Positions 51,294-62,146 of a DNA stretch of 64,000 nucleotides are shown here, piece after piece. A program made the position numbers and the translations under genes. The notes beneath the pieces are model-generated. The model had not been told where the DNA came from. It was given only the letters and a program-made list of their open reading frames with translations, and searched no databases. The DNA is from Kaistella flava (ex Peng et al. 2021). Lineage in GTDB: Bacteria > Bacteroidota > Bacteroidia > Flavobacteriales > Weeksellaceae. Numbering within the stretch: the stretch's first letter is position 1; every line of letters begins with the position of its first letter. The stretch spans positions 2,356,001 to 2,420,000 of the forward strand of contig NZ_CP040442.1 of NCBI RefSeq assembly GCF_015191005.1, given 5' to 3'.

Positions 51294-51752
51294 TTAACTT
51301 TTCTTTAATATTCTATCGAGATTTCTTTTGTTTTCTCTGTCTTTTATGCTTTCGCGTTTATCAAAGAGTTTTTTACCTCGACCAAGTGCAATAAGAATCT
51401 TGGCTTTTCCTTTATCATTAATATATAACTTTAAAGGGATTATAGTATTGCCAGCATCTTTAAGTTTCTTTTCAAACTTTTGCAACTCCTTTTTGTGCAA
51501 CAGCAACTTCCGTTCCCTTTTTGTTTTATGATTATAAAAAGTTCCCAATTTATACTCATCAATCATCATATTAATGATGTATAATTCGCCATCAATAAAC
51601 TGACAAAAGGACTCAGTTATACTTGCTTTTGAGGAACGTAACGATTTAATCTCTGTCCCCGTAAGCACCATCCCCGCTTCGGTTTCTTCAGAAAGCTCAT
51701 ACTCGAAACGAGCTCTTTTATTATAGATTGCAATTGATTTTTCAATCTTCAT
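51294..51752 (-). CDS. smpB: SsrA-binding protein SmpB
   Basis: 152 residues. tmRNA partner in trans-translation that loads tmRNA onto stalled ribosomes. Key features are YNKRARFEYEL, TGTEIKSLRSSKASITESFC and the flexible basic C-terminal tail GRGKKLFDKRESIKDRENKR. The tmRNA gene itself is not in the window. Between OmpA and the ABC-F gene; transcribed alone. Confidence 0.96.
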   Translation of the reverse strand: MKIEKSIAIYNKRARFEYELSEETEAGMVLTGTEIKSLRSSKASITESFCQFIDGELYIINMMIDEYKLGTFYNHKTKRERKLLLHKKELQKFEKKLKDAGNTIIPLKLYINDKGKAKILIALGRGKKLFDKRESIKDRENKRNLDRILKKS

Positions 51753-51874
51753 ATTGCTTAAAATTTTGATTTTATTTAATATGTTAAATTTTATAAAATT
51801 TTAACATGATACTTTAAGTTTTTGGCACAAACCCGCAAAACCCTAACACTTCACTCTAAAAATAACGTCTTTAG

Positions 51875-53554
<1,680 letters not shown>

Positions 53555-53578
53555 AATATCATTTTAAATACTTATAAA

Positions 53579-53608
53579 ATAAACCGTTCAAGAAATTGAG
53601 CGGTTTAT
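53579..53608 (+). terminator. Intrinsic terminator after the ABC-F gene
   Basis: ATAAACCG (53579-53586) pairs with CGGTTTAT (53601-53608), followed by TCTATTT. Confidence 0.7.
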
Positions 53609-53617
53609 TCTATTTAA

Positions 53618-53647
53618 AAAAGACTTTGGAAAACTCCAAAGTCTTTT
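53618..53647 (-). terminator. Intrinsic terminator after the ferritin-like pair
   Basis: AAAAGACTTTGGA pairs with TCCAAAGTCTTTT (53635-53647), with a T run on the minus-strand side. Confidence 0.8.
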
Positions 53648-53683
53648 AAATAAATATAAAGCTATTATGGTATAAATAATTAT

Positions 53684-54496
53684 TTACGCTATGAATAAAC
53701 CAGCAATGGCCGCTGCGTCACTTCCTGACAATATCTCATCAAAAGAAGCCGAGCCAGCAGCTGCTCCAAATAGTGTTGATGTGTTGAATCCAGCCTGAAT
53801 GACATTGTCTTCTCCTTTATAAACTGCATTGGTTGCAGCCGGCATATTACCGCCATCTGCCAACTCAATCCACCCTTTGTTTCCTCTCATTCTTCTTACT
53901 TGAGAAGCGTGTCTTGCTTCCACAGAATGTATTTGTAAAGCAGCTTGTAAAACCCCTTTATTAGAGGCCACATTTCCTGCCTGTCCTTTATATGCTCGCA
54001 CACCCGTATCTTCAAAAGCTTGCGCAAGAATCATAAATTGTTGATAATCCGTAAATGGTTGAAAGTTTCCACCCGCTGTAAAATCGAAAGTCGGTTTAGT
54101 TACTGGTGGTGTACCCAACGTATTTAAAGTAGCTTTCAAAAAAGCCACATGGGCCGTTTCATGTTTGCTGATTTGTCCAAAAACAACTCTATCCGCTCCC
54201 GGAATCAAACCTGAAGTCGCCAAACCTGTTCTATAATATTCATCTTCCAGATATTCCAAAGTTAAAGCCAACTGCAAAGCATCAGTTAATGTTGAAGCTG
54301 GTGCGAATGCGGCTTGAGTAGTTTTAGTTGCAGCTTTTGCCGAAGTTGCCATAAAGGAACTTAAACCTAAAGGAATACTTGCAAGCGCTGCTTTTTTACC
54401 AAAATTTGCGATGTCAGAAATACCTTCCGAACGAGATGTCAATTTGGTAAAAAACTGATCATCCGATAATCTATCTAATACACTAAGTAAGTTCAT
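53684..54496 (-). CDS. Ferritin-like domain protein, probably exported
   Basis: 270 residues. An unusually long N-terminal region (~30 residues) leads to a hydrophobic signal-like stretch (KKAALASIPLGLSSFMATSAKA). The helical domain has the ligand-like motifs LTLEYLEDEYY, KHETAHVAFLKA, AFEDTGVRAYKG and HSVEARHASQVRRM. These match the ferritin-like_2 (dessication-related) group. It is a paralogue of the gene 39 bp upstream (shared EDTGVxAYxG and EARHAS), so they arose by duplication. Metal content and function are unknown. Confidence 0.85.
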   Translation of the reverse strand: MNLLSVLDRLSDDQFFTKLTSRSEGISDIANFGKKAALASIPLGLSSFMATSAKAATKTTQAAFAPASTLTDALQLALTLEYLEDEYYRTGLATSGLIPGADRVVFGQISKHETAHVAFLKATLNTLGTPPVTKPTFDFTAGGNFQPFTDYQQFMILAQAFEDTGVRAYKGQAGNVASNKGVLQAALQIHSVEARHASQVRRMRGNKGWIELADGGNMPAATNAVYKGEDNVIQAGFNTSTLFGAAAGSASFDEILSGSDAAAIAGLFIA

Positions 54497-54535
54497 AATA
54501 TTCTTTTTTAAAATTATTAATTAAAATTGCTGGGA

Positions 54536-55246
54536 TTAACCAATACCTTGTTCTTTCCAAGTGAATGGCGTTTTAATAAAACCACCTGCAATTCCTACAA
54601 TTTCTTTAGGCTCTTTTGCGACATCCAATCCATTAACATCTACCACATCATCACCAGAAAACGATGCTGTTCCTGGATTGATTACATTTCTAATTGCTGA
54701 GGCATGGCGTGCTTCGACAGACACAATTTTTCCGGCAATCACTAAATAATCTAAATTACTAATATACTTACCCGCTCCATTATATGCTGCAACTCCAGTA
54801 TCTTCTAAAGCTTTAGCAGTGGCTAGAATAGAGTTTCTATTATTAAAATCCACTCCGTCATATTTGAATTGTAAAGTTGGTAAAACGTGAGAACTTGCGC
54901 CAGTTAGAGCTGCTTTGAAAAAATCACGGTGAACTACTTCATGATGATAAATATCGGTAAACAATTGTTTTTCATCCGCCGAGATTCCGCTATAAAAATT
55001 ATTAACCACCTTGGTATAAAAATCTGCCTCTAACTGTTCAAGTGCGTAAGCATAATTTAAAATCCCGACATCTCCCGTTCCGAGATCGAAAACATCACTA
55101 TCTGGCGGAAAATCATAATGATCGTCTCTACAACCTGCAACAGCAAGACCGGCTACAATAAGTCCTACTCCACCTAATTTCAAGAAATTCCGTCTGCTTG
55201 TATCTAAAGTTGCTCCTTTGTTTGATACGTTGATTGTTTTTTCCAT
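54536..55246 (-). CDS. Ferritin-like domain lipoprotein with Tat-type signal
   Basis: 236 residues. The N-terminus has SRRNFLKLGGVGLIVAGLAVAGC: a twin-arginine motif plus a lipobox, so the protein is probably exported folded by Tat and lipidated at Cys39. The ferritin-like motifs are ALEQLEADFY, YHHEVVHRDFFK, ALEDTGVAAYNG and SVEARHASAIRN. Tat export fits a protein that takes up metal in the cytoplasm. Probably co-transcribed with the downstream paralogue. Confidence 0.87.
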   Translation of the reverse strand: MEKTINVSNKGATLDTSRRNFLKLGGVGLIVAGLAVAGCRDDHYDFPPDSDVFDLGTGDVGILNYAYALEQLEADFYTKVVNNFYSGISADEKQLFTDIYHHEVVHRDFFKAALTGASSHVLPTLQFKYDGVDFNNRNSILATAKALEDTGVAAYNGAGKYISNLDYLVIAGKIVSVEARHASAIRNVINPGTASFSGDDVVDVNGLDVAKEPKEIVGIAGGFIKTPFTWKEQGIG

Positions 55247-55557
55247 AATAAAAATTTTAAGAATTAATGATTAATGATTGTATATAATAACTACGAGCAT
55301 TTTTCTGCTGCAGTTTTGTAAAATGCTTAAAACATCCACTTCACTATGTAAAGCATTGAAAATCAGGGATAAAAATTCAACCAGAAATAAATTAAATGTA
55401 ATTCACGCAACAACTAACTAATAAATACGTAATAAAAAGACGTAAAAATTATAGGAAATATTACAAAAATGCCATTATATCACCTTTCTATTAAAAACTT
55501 AAAATCACTTTATAACACTAAAATAACCTCACAATTTTTTCCTATTTTTGTAAGATT
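55247..55557. other. Divergent intergenic region between ferritin-like pair and recJ
   Basis: 311 bp, strongly AT-rich. It must hold promoters for both directions; only the recJ -7 box is clear. I see no ORF, hairpin or repeat. Confidence 0.6.
55543..55550 (+). promoter_or_regulatory. -7 promoter box for recJ
   Basis: TATTTTTG fits TAnnTTTG and ends 7 nt before ATG 55558, implying little or no leader. Confidence 0.5.
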
Positions 55558-57267
55558 ATGACTCAAAAATGGATTTACAAACCCGAACCCGATGAAGATG
55601 TGGTGGACGGAATAAGCTCGTCTCTTGGTTTTGGAACCTTTGAATCCAAAATTCTTGTTCTTCGTGGTATTGATGATTATCAAAAAGCACGAGAATTTTT
55701 CAAACCAAACCTCAATGACATTCACAATCCTTTTTTGATGAAGGATATGCAGTTAGCGGTAGATCGCATTGCTACGGCGATTGAGAATGGTGAAAAAATT
55801 ATGGTCTACGGTGATTATGATGTTGACGGCACAACCGCAGTTGCTTTGATGTATTTGTATCTCAGTAAAATTGTTGAAAAAAAATACCTGGATTATTATA
55901 TTCCAGATAGAAATATTGAAGGCTACGGAATTTCTAAAGCAGGAATTGATTTCGCCAAAGAAAACGGATTTTCCGTAATTATTGCACTTGACTGTGGGAT
56001 TAAAGCTTTAGACAAAATAGATTACGCTAAAGAACTCGGCGTTGATTTTATTATTTGCGACCACCATTTACCAGGCGAAGAAATTCCTGACGCAGTTGCA
56101 GTTTTAGATCCAAAACGGAAAGATTGTCGATATCCATTTAAAGAACTTTCAGGTTGTGGCGTAGGTTTCAAACTTTGCCAAGGTCTGAATACTATTTATA
56201 AAATTCCGGAAGCTGAACTTTTTGAATTAACCGATTTACTCGCAATTTCAATTGCTGCAGATATTGTTTCGATGTCAGGCGAAAACCGCGTTCTGGCAAA
56301 ACAAGGATTAAAGGTTTTAAGGAAATCCAGAAACTTAGGATTACGAATGCTAATTCCTGAAGATAAATTAGCGACTTTCGAAATCTCAAATATTGTTTTT
56401 GAAATCGCTCCAAAAATCAATGCTGCCGGACGTATTTCTCATGGAAAAGCCGCCGTTGAATTAATGGTTTCAGATAACTTGAAACATGCCACTCAAATCG
56501 TAAGTGATATTGTGAACTTAAATGATTCACGCCGGGAAATGGATATGAGCAGCACTACAGAAGCACTTCTTCAGGTTGAAACTTCTGGACAAGCTAAAAA
56601 TTTTAGCACGGTCGTTTATGGACCAACCTGGAACAAAGGCGTCATTGGAATTGTTGCTTCACGATTAACTGAAAGTTATTATAAACCAACTTTAGTTTTT
56701 GCCGACGGTAATGATGGCGAATTGGTTGCTTCTGCCAGATCAGTTTCTGATTTTGATGTACATCATGCTTTAGAAATCTGCTCTGATTATTTCCTGAAAT
56801 TTGGTGGACATCCCGCTGCGGCTGGCCTCTCAATGGAAAAAGATAAATTTGAAGCCTTCCGAGAAAAATTTGAAAAAGTGGTTGCAGAACAAATTAAAGA
56901 ACATCAAATACAACCAAGTCTCTCCATTGATTCTGATGTAGAAATCGATGAGCTCGACAAAGACTTCTTTAATTTCCATCGAAAATTAGCACCATTTGGC
57001 CCAAATAATATGAAACCAATTATGGTCCTAAAAAATCAAAAAGTTTCAGGTTATGTAAAAACGATGGGCAAAGAAAATAGCCATCTTAAATTTTTCATTA
57101 AACAAGAATCCACTGGTAGAAATATTGAATGTGTTGGTTTTAAATTAGGCAAATACGCCGATGAATTTAGACACAAAAACTTCGATATTGCTTTCACCGC
57201 TGAAGAAAATCACTGGAAAGGAAATGTTACTTATTTCCTGAATATCCGAGATGTAAAGTTTCTCTGA
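55558..57267 (+). CDS. recJ: Single-stranded-DNA-specific exonuclease RecJ
   Basis: 569 residues; 5'-3' exonuclease on single-stranded DNA in recombination and mismatch repair. DHH-family motifs: YGDYDVDGTTA (84-94, motif I), DCGIKA, CDHHLPG (167-173, the DHH motif), the AGRISHGKAAVELM segment, and the DHHA1 motif GGHPAAAGLSM. A C-terminal OB-like domain completes the usual RecJ core. Confidence 0.95.
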   Translation: MTQKWIYKPEPDEDVVDGISSSLGFGTFESKILVLRGIDDYQKAREFFKPNLNDIHNPFLMKDMQLAVDRIATAIENGEKIMVYGDYDVDGTTAVALMYLYLSKIVEKKYLDYYIPDRNIEGYGISKAGIDFAKENGFSVIIALDCGIKALDKIDYAKELGVDFIICDHHLPGEEIPDAVAVLDPKRKDCRYPFKELSGCGVGFKLCQGLNTIYKIPEAELFELTDLLAISIAADIVSMSGENRVLAKQGLKVLRKSRNLGLRMLIPEDKLATFEISNIVFEIAPKINAAGRISHGKAAVELMVSDNLKHATQIVSDIVNLNDSRREMDMSSTTEALLQVETSGQAKNFSTVVYGPTWNKGVIGIVASRLTESYYKPTLVFADGNDGELVASARSVSDFDVHHALEICSDYFLKFGGHPAAAGLSMEKDKFEAFREKFEKVVAEQIKEHQIQPSLSIDSDVEIDELDKDFFNFHRKLAPFGPNNMKPIMVLKNQKVSGYVKTMGKENSHLKFFIKQESTGRNIECVGFKLGKYADEFRHKNFDIAFTAEENHWKGNVTYFLNIRDVKFL

Positions 57268-57281
57268 TTCTAAGATTTCAT

Positions 57282-58433
57282 TTAAAGGATTTCTTGCCTT
57301 TTAAACTCTTTAGTTTCATCAAAAAGATAACGATAAGTTGCCAGTTTCCTGGTGACTTTTGTTTCTAAATTTTCAGCAATCCTAATCATTTTAGGATTAA
57401 AATCTCCGATCCATTGCATTTCATAGTCCTCAAAATCAGTGGTTTTTTGAAAGTGTCGGGTTCCTTCCCAAATCATAAATCCATCGATTCCTTTTCTTTG
57501 CCATTCTGGAATAATTCCAAAAACCAAACCGACCATTTTTTTATTCTTACTGAATTTCTTGATGATTAAAAATAAGAGCTTGTACAAAATTCCAAACTTG
57601 CCATTAAAAAATTTAATCCATTGATTCAGATCGGGAATATTCATCCACATCGCGATGGGTTTTTCATTTTCATAAACGAACCAGGAAATATGTTCATTGA
57701 TAACCGGTTTCAACGTTTTAAACATTTTTAACGTTTGTAGTTCCGTTAGTTGTTTTCCTTCACCATGACTTGCCCACGCTTGATTATAAACCGAAGTAAA
57801 ATCACGAGCGAACTTTTCTAATGATTTAAGTTGAAGTGGTTTTGCGGTAATATTTTCATTCCTTGAAATCCTCTGATGCATTTCCAAAAAATTCCGGGCA
57901 ACAGGATCATGAATTTTTCTACCAAAACATAATTGATTGAAATAAATTTGAAAACCATAATTTTCAAAAAGTGATTTATAATAAGGCGGATTGTAATTCA
58001 TGGCGTAAAGTGGCTCTGAAAAACCTTCAATCAAAAGTCCCCAGAATTTATCGCGTTCACCGAAATTAATTGGTCCGTCCATCGCTTCCATTCCTTTTTG
58101 TTGAAGCCAGTCTTTAGCAAAATCAAAAATAAAGTTTGCTGCTTCCTGATTATCGACACAATCAAAAAAACCAATTCCGCCAGTTGGCTGATCCTGTTTA
58201 TATTTTTTATTAATGAAAACAGCAATCTTTCCTACAGTCTTACCTTCATCATTTTTAAAGAGGAATCGCTCGCATTCGCCCAGTTTGAAAAATTTATTTT
58301 TTTTAGAATCAAAAACGTTTTCAATATCCTGATCGAGAGGACGAATATAATTTTCATCTTTATTAAAAAGGAGTTTTGGAAAGTTTAAAAACTCTGAAAC
58401 CGACTCTTTCGAAACTACATTAATTACCTTCAT
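57282..58433 (-). CDS. GNAT-fold protein of unknown substrate (YghO-like)
   Basis: 383 residues with no signal peptide. Two GNAT-like halves seem present: residues ~1-190 (NFPKLLFNKDENYIRPL, DGPINFGERDKFWG, YYKSLFENYGFQ) and 200-383 (SWFVYENEKPIAMWMNIPD, IPEWQRKGIDGFMIWE). Close relatives are annotated as GNAT or, wrongly, GTP cyclohydrolase. Function unknown. It ends 14 bp after the convergent recJ stop. Confidence 0.75.
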   Translation of the reverse strand: MKVINVVSKESVSEFLNFPKLLFNKDENYIRPLDQDIENVFDSKKNKFFKLGECERFLFKNDEGKTVGKIAVFINKKYKQDQPTGGIGFFDCVDNQEAANFIFDFAKDWLQQKGMEAMDGPINFGERDKFWGLLIEGFSEPLYAMNYNPPYYKSLFENYGFQIYFNQLCFGRKIHDPVARNFLEMHQRISRNENITAKPLQLKSLEKFARDFTSVYNQAWASHGEGKQLTELQTLKMFKTLKPVINEHISWFVYENEKPIAMWMNIPDLNQWIKFFNGKFGILYKLLFLIIKKFSKNKKMVGLVFGIIPEWQRKGIDGFMIWEGTRHFQKTTDFEDYEMQWIGDFNPKMIRIAENLETKVTRKLATYRYLFDETKEFKRQEIL

Positions 58434-58514
58434 TTTTCAAAAATAATAAAGTTTTTTTGCAATAAATAGAGAATTTTTTGATTTTTTCACTATTTTTATA
58501 AAAATTCAGATTTC

Positions 58515-59042
58515 GTGAAAAAGACGCTTGCAATATTTGCCCATCCTTATTTTGAATATTCAACAACGAATGTTGAATTGGTTAAAGCGTATGAAAGCTC
58601 GGGACAACTGACTTTTAGAGATTTATATGAAGAATATCCAGATTTTCATATTGCAACCTTTAAAGAAAGAAAAAGGATTAGAGAATACGAACGGTTGGTT
58701 TTTCACTTTCCTTTGATTTGGTTTGGGCTACCGCCTTTACTGCGGCTTTGGATTGATGAAGTTTTCGACATGAGCTGGAAAGCTGAAAATGAAAATGATC
58801 ATCCACTGATGAATAAAGATGCCGTCATTATTGTAACGATTGGCGCGAAAGAAGAAAATTATCAGAGAGACGGATTATATAAAACCACCATTGAAGAATT
58901 AATGAAACCTCTTTCATTATGTTTAGAGGTTACGGGCATTGAAGTAAAAGAAATTATTGCCGTTTACAATTCCGATGATTTAGAAGAACCTCAACTGAAA
59001 CAAATCACTCAAAAAATCATAAAAACGTTAGAAACATCATGA
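58515..59042 (+). CDS. KefF-like NAD(P)H oxidoreductase
   Basis: 175-residue flavodoxin-fold quinone reductase, GTG start. LAIFAHPYFEYSTTNVELV binds the FMN phosphate region, and VFHFPLIWFGLPPLLRLWID is the classic ancillary-subunit motif. In E. coli, KefF associates with and activates KefC. It overlaps the KefC-like gene by 4 bp (ATGA), strongly suggesting a complex. Confidence 0.9.
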   Translation: MKKTLAIFAHPYFEYSTTNVELVKAYESSGQLTFRDLYEEYPDFHIATFKERKRIREYERLVFHFPLIWFGLPPLLRLWIDEVFDMSWKAENENDHPLMNKDAVIIVTIGAKEENYQRDGLYKTTIEELMKPLSLCLEVTGIEVKEIIAVYNSDDLEEPQLKQITQKIIKTLETS

Positions 59043-60880
59043 ATGAAAGTTCATTAGCACAAACTGCCTTAATCTTTTTAGGTGCTGCAATCGTAATGGT
59101 TCCGCTGGTTCGAAAACTGGGGCTCAGTTCTGTGATCGGTTTTATATTGGGCGGGATTATCATTGGTCCTTTTGGTTTAAAGTTGACCGGAACCGATTCT
59201 AATGATATTATGCAAGCTACCGAATTTGGCGTAATCATGTTGCTTTTTCTCGTCGGTTTAGAAATAGAACCTCGAAAATTCTGGATTATACGAAAGAAAA
59301 TAATCGGGATGGGATTAGGACAAATGGCAGTGACCGTCGCGATACTATTCCTCATTTTCTATCTGGCAGATTGGCGGACCGATCAAGCATTGGTTGCAGC
59401 ATTGTGTTTTAGTCTATCTTCAACAGCGATTGTTTTACAAACTTTAAAAGAGAAAAATATTTTCAGAACAGATGTTGGTGAAGCTTCTTTCTCGATCCTT
59501 CTTTTTCAAGATATTGCGGTAATTCCAATTATTGCACTCTTGCCGATTATTGCTAAAAAATCTGACACCGATGAAAATCAGTTATTATTACAATATCTAC
59601 CTGATTGGTTGCAGCCGTTTTCGATTATCATAGGTGTACTCGCTTTGATTATTTTGGGACGATACTTATTCGTTCCATTTCTTAGATATGTTTCCCGTTC
59701 GGGCATGAATGAATTACTAACTGCCTCTTCTCTTTTCTTAGTAATCGGCGTTTCAGAATTAATGCATTCTGTCGGATTAAGCCCGGCATTAGGAGCATTT
59801 ATCGCCGGTGTAATGTTGGCAACAAGTGAGTTTCGACATGAATTGGAGAGTCAGATTGATCCTTTCAAAGGATTACTCTTGGCCGTATTTTTCGTGAGTG
59901 TAGGTTCTACCATTAACTTCCATGTGATTATGGGAGATCCAATGTTTATTTTCACTACGATTCTCGTTGTCTTACTCGTAAAGTTTATTGTATTAGTGGG
60001 TGTTTTAAAACTATTTAAATTAAAGTTACATGAAAATTTCCTGGTCGCTTTTGGACTTTCACAGATTGGAGAATTCGCTTTTGTCTTAATTAACTATTCT
60101 ACAAAACTTTATTTATTCGATCCAAAACTCAATGCACAATTAATGGCAATTACGGCAATAACAATGTGTGTTACGCCAATCCTTTTACTCATTAATGAAA
60201 AACTGATTGAACCCAGAATTCATGATACCAAAAATGAATCGGATGAACTGGACGGTCCAATTGAAAAACAGAGAATCATTATTGTTGGATTTGGTCATTT
60301 CGGAAGTACCGTTGGTAGATTATTGCGCGTGAATGGAATTAGCGCAACCGTTTTGGACAACGATCCAGAAAGAGTGAACTTATTACGCTCTAAAGGATTC
60401 AAAGTATATTATGGTGATGCAGCTAAACCGGGAATTCTTCGTTCTGCAGGCGCAGAAACCGCAGATCTTTTGATACTTTGTCTAGACAGTCCGGAGAAAA
60501 ACAAATTCATACTCAACTATGCGAGAGAACACTTTCCACAAATGAAAATTTTCGTACGTGCCAAAAACCGTCTTGATGCCTACGATTTCATTAACAGCGG
60601 TGTAGAAAATATTTACCGTGAAACTTTGGGGACGGCTGTAGATATGGCCGTTGACATTTTAAAAGCTACAGGAATGCGCGCTTATGCGGCCAGAAGATTA
60701 GGACAAAGATTTATGGTGATCGATAAAGCAATGACTCGTAAATTAGCGAAAGAACAATTGAAAGACAAAGTGACTTTTACTATGAGTGAACATCTTGAAC
60801 GAGAAGCCGAACTTCTTGCGGAAGACAGTCATTCTTTCGATGAATCGCAGTGGAATGAATATGAGGAGTATCAGAATTAA
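59039..60880 (+). CDS. KefC-type CPA2 cation:proton antiporter with RCK domain
   Basis: 613 residues: about 12 membrane helices (1-~390), then a Rossmann RCK/TrkA_N domain starting RIIIVGFGHFGSTVGRLL and containing DNDPERV and YGDAAKPGILRSAGA, then a short acidic tail. In E. coli KefC exchanges K+ for H+ and is gated by glutathione conjugates. The LDNDPERV acidic residue suggests NAD(H)/AMP-type nucleotide binding; whether this organism makes glutathione cannot be seen here. Confidence 0.93.
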   Translation: MNESSLAQTALIFLGAAIVMVPLVRKLGLSSVIGFILGGIIIGPFGLKLTGTDSNDIMQATEFGVIMLLFLVGLEIEPRKFWIIRKKIIGMGLGQMAVTVAILFLIFYLADWRTDQALVAALCFSLSSTAIVLQTLKEKNIFRTDVGEASFSILLFQDIAVIPIIALLPIIAKKSDTDENQLLLQYLPDWLQPFSIIIGVLALIILGRYLFVPFLRYVSRSGMNELLTASSLFLVIGVSELMHSVGLSPALGAFIAGVMLATSEFRHELESQIDPFKGLLLAVFFVSVGSTINFHVIMGDPMFIFTTILVVLLVKFIVLVGVLKLFKLKLHENFLVAFGLSQIGEFAFVLINYSTKLYLFDPKLNAQLMAITAITMCVTPILLLINEKLIEPRIHDTKNESDELDGPIEKQRIIIVGFGHFGSTVGRLLRVNGISATVLDNDPERVNLLRSKGFKVYYGDAAKPGILRSAGAETADLLILCLDSPEKNKFILNYAREHFPQMKIFVRAKNRLDAYDFINSGVENIYRETLGTAVDMAVDILKATGMRAYAARRLGQRFMVIDKAMTRKLAKEQLKDKVTFTMSEHLEREAELLAEDSHSFDESQWNEYEEYQN

Positions 60881-60897
60881 AAGAAATTAAACTTCCA

Positions 60898-61539
60898 TTA
60901 TTCGCAGATTTGTTTAATTATTTCCTCAATCTCTTTTGACTTATTTACAGTCATAAAATGTCCACCATTCTGAATTACGAAGTCTGCTTGAACATTTTGA
61001 ATTGGAATTATTCTATCTTTATTTCCATGAATATGAATACAATTATTTGGTTCAAATTCATTGTCCCAGTTTGCAATTTCATTAATTGCCCAACCTAAAA
61101 ATTGTGGATTAGTTTCTTTTAGAATTTTTTTAAGAAGTTGTTTTTCAGATTTTGTTTCAATTCCGAAAAACCAATCCGTAATAAAGTTTTGGCTTATTAA
61201 AAGTGAACTCGGAATCAATTTATTGAGTCTCAACTTTCCAGCAAGATGATAAATTTTCGGCAATTCATTTCTCGTTTTTGCGGACGCAATTAAAACAACC
61301 TTTTTAGGTTGAATAATTTTCGAAATTTCCACCGCGATAATTCCGCCAAAAGATAATCCGATTAAAACAGCATTATCAGAAGTAATTTTTTGAGCTATTC
61401 GCTTTGCGTAATTTTCTAAAGACTCCTTTTTTAGCGGTTCAATCCAATCGATAAATTCGACATCTAAATCTCCGAAACCAATGTTTTCAAAAACTCTTTT
61501 GTCAACTCCCAAACCACTGAAAATATAGATTTTATTCAT
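60898..61539 (-). CDS. Small alpha/beta hydrolase
   Basis: 213 residues from ATG 61539 (MNKIYIFSGLGVDKRVF); a TTG at 61551 is rejected. The elbow LIGLSFGGIIAVE has Ser63; HGNKDRIIPI and GGHFMTVN supply the probable acid and histidine. It resembles small esterases of the EntH/YbgC-neighbour or BioH-like kind, without clear specificity. It lies 18 bp downstream of aroQ. Confidence 0.85.
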   Translation of the reverse strand: MNKIYIFSGLGVDKRVFENIGFGDLDVEFIDWIEPLKKESLENYAKRIAQKITSDNAVLIGLSFGGIIAVEISKIIQPKKVVLIASAKTRNELPKIYHLAGKLRLNKLIPSSLLISQNFITDWFFGIETKSEKQLLKKILKETNPQFLGWAINEIANWDNEFEPNNCIHIHGNKDRIIPIQNVQADFVIQNGGHFMTVNKSKEIEEIIKQICE

Positions 61540-61557
61540 GGAGTATCTCAAACTATT

Positions 61558-61968
61558 CTATTTCCCCAAACTCAACACCGCCAATCGATATCCTTTCATT
61601 CCAAAGCCGCTTAAGATTCCATCGGCATTTGCAGCAGTCACAGATTTTTGGCGAAATTCTTCTCGCTTGTAAATATTACTGATGTGAACTTCGATTTTCG
61701 GTTGAGAAATGTTTTTCAGGCAATCGGCAATCGCATAAGAATAATGGGTAAATGCGCCAGGATTAATCACCAAACTTTCGAAATCATTTTCCTGTAAACG
61801 ATTGATAATTTCCCCTTCAATATTGGATTGATAATAAAGAATTTCGTGTTGAGGAAATTCTTTTCTTAACTCTTCCAGATATTGGTCCATCGAAATAGTT
61901 CCGTAGATTTCAGGTTCTCGAGTTCCGAGTAAATTAAGATTTGGACCGTTTAATATTAAAATTTTCAT
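61558..61968 (-). CDS. aroQ: Type II 3-dehydroquinate dehydratase
   Basis: 136-residue dodecameric-type enzyme of the shikimate pathway, converting 3-dehydroquinate to 3-dehydroshikimate. N-terminal signature ILNGPNLNLLGTREPEIYG with catalytic Tyr22; the GAFTHYSYAIADCL and EVHISNIYKREEFR motifs include the catalytic His and Arg. Followed by the small hydrolase in the same direction. Confidence 0.96.
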   Translation of the reverse strand: MKILILNGPNLNLLGTREPEIYGTISMDQYLEELRKEFPQHEILYYQSNIEGEIINRLQENDFESLVINPGAFTHYSYAIADCLKNISQPKIEVHISNIYKREEFRQKSVTAANADGILSGFGMKGYRLAVLSLGK

Positions 61969-62110
61969 TTAGAAATTTTTACAAAGATATAATTTTAGTT
62001 AAAATAAACATTTTTAGGCTTAAAATTTGTTAATGAAATTGTTGAAAAACGAAATTCTTCTTATTTCTATGAAATTAGATCGCAAATGAACCCGATCTTT
62101 AAGAAAAATG

Positions 62111-62118
62111 TATTTTTG
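62111..62118 (+). promoter_or_regulatory. -7 promoter box for the TamB-like gene
   Basis: TATTTTTG fits TAnnTTTG, 28 nt before the GTG at 62147. Confidence 0.5.
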
Positions 62119-62146
62119 TTTTAACCTCAAATTCTAATTTATCGTT

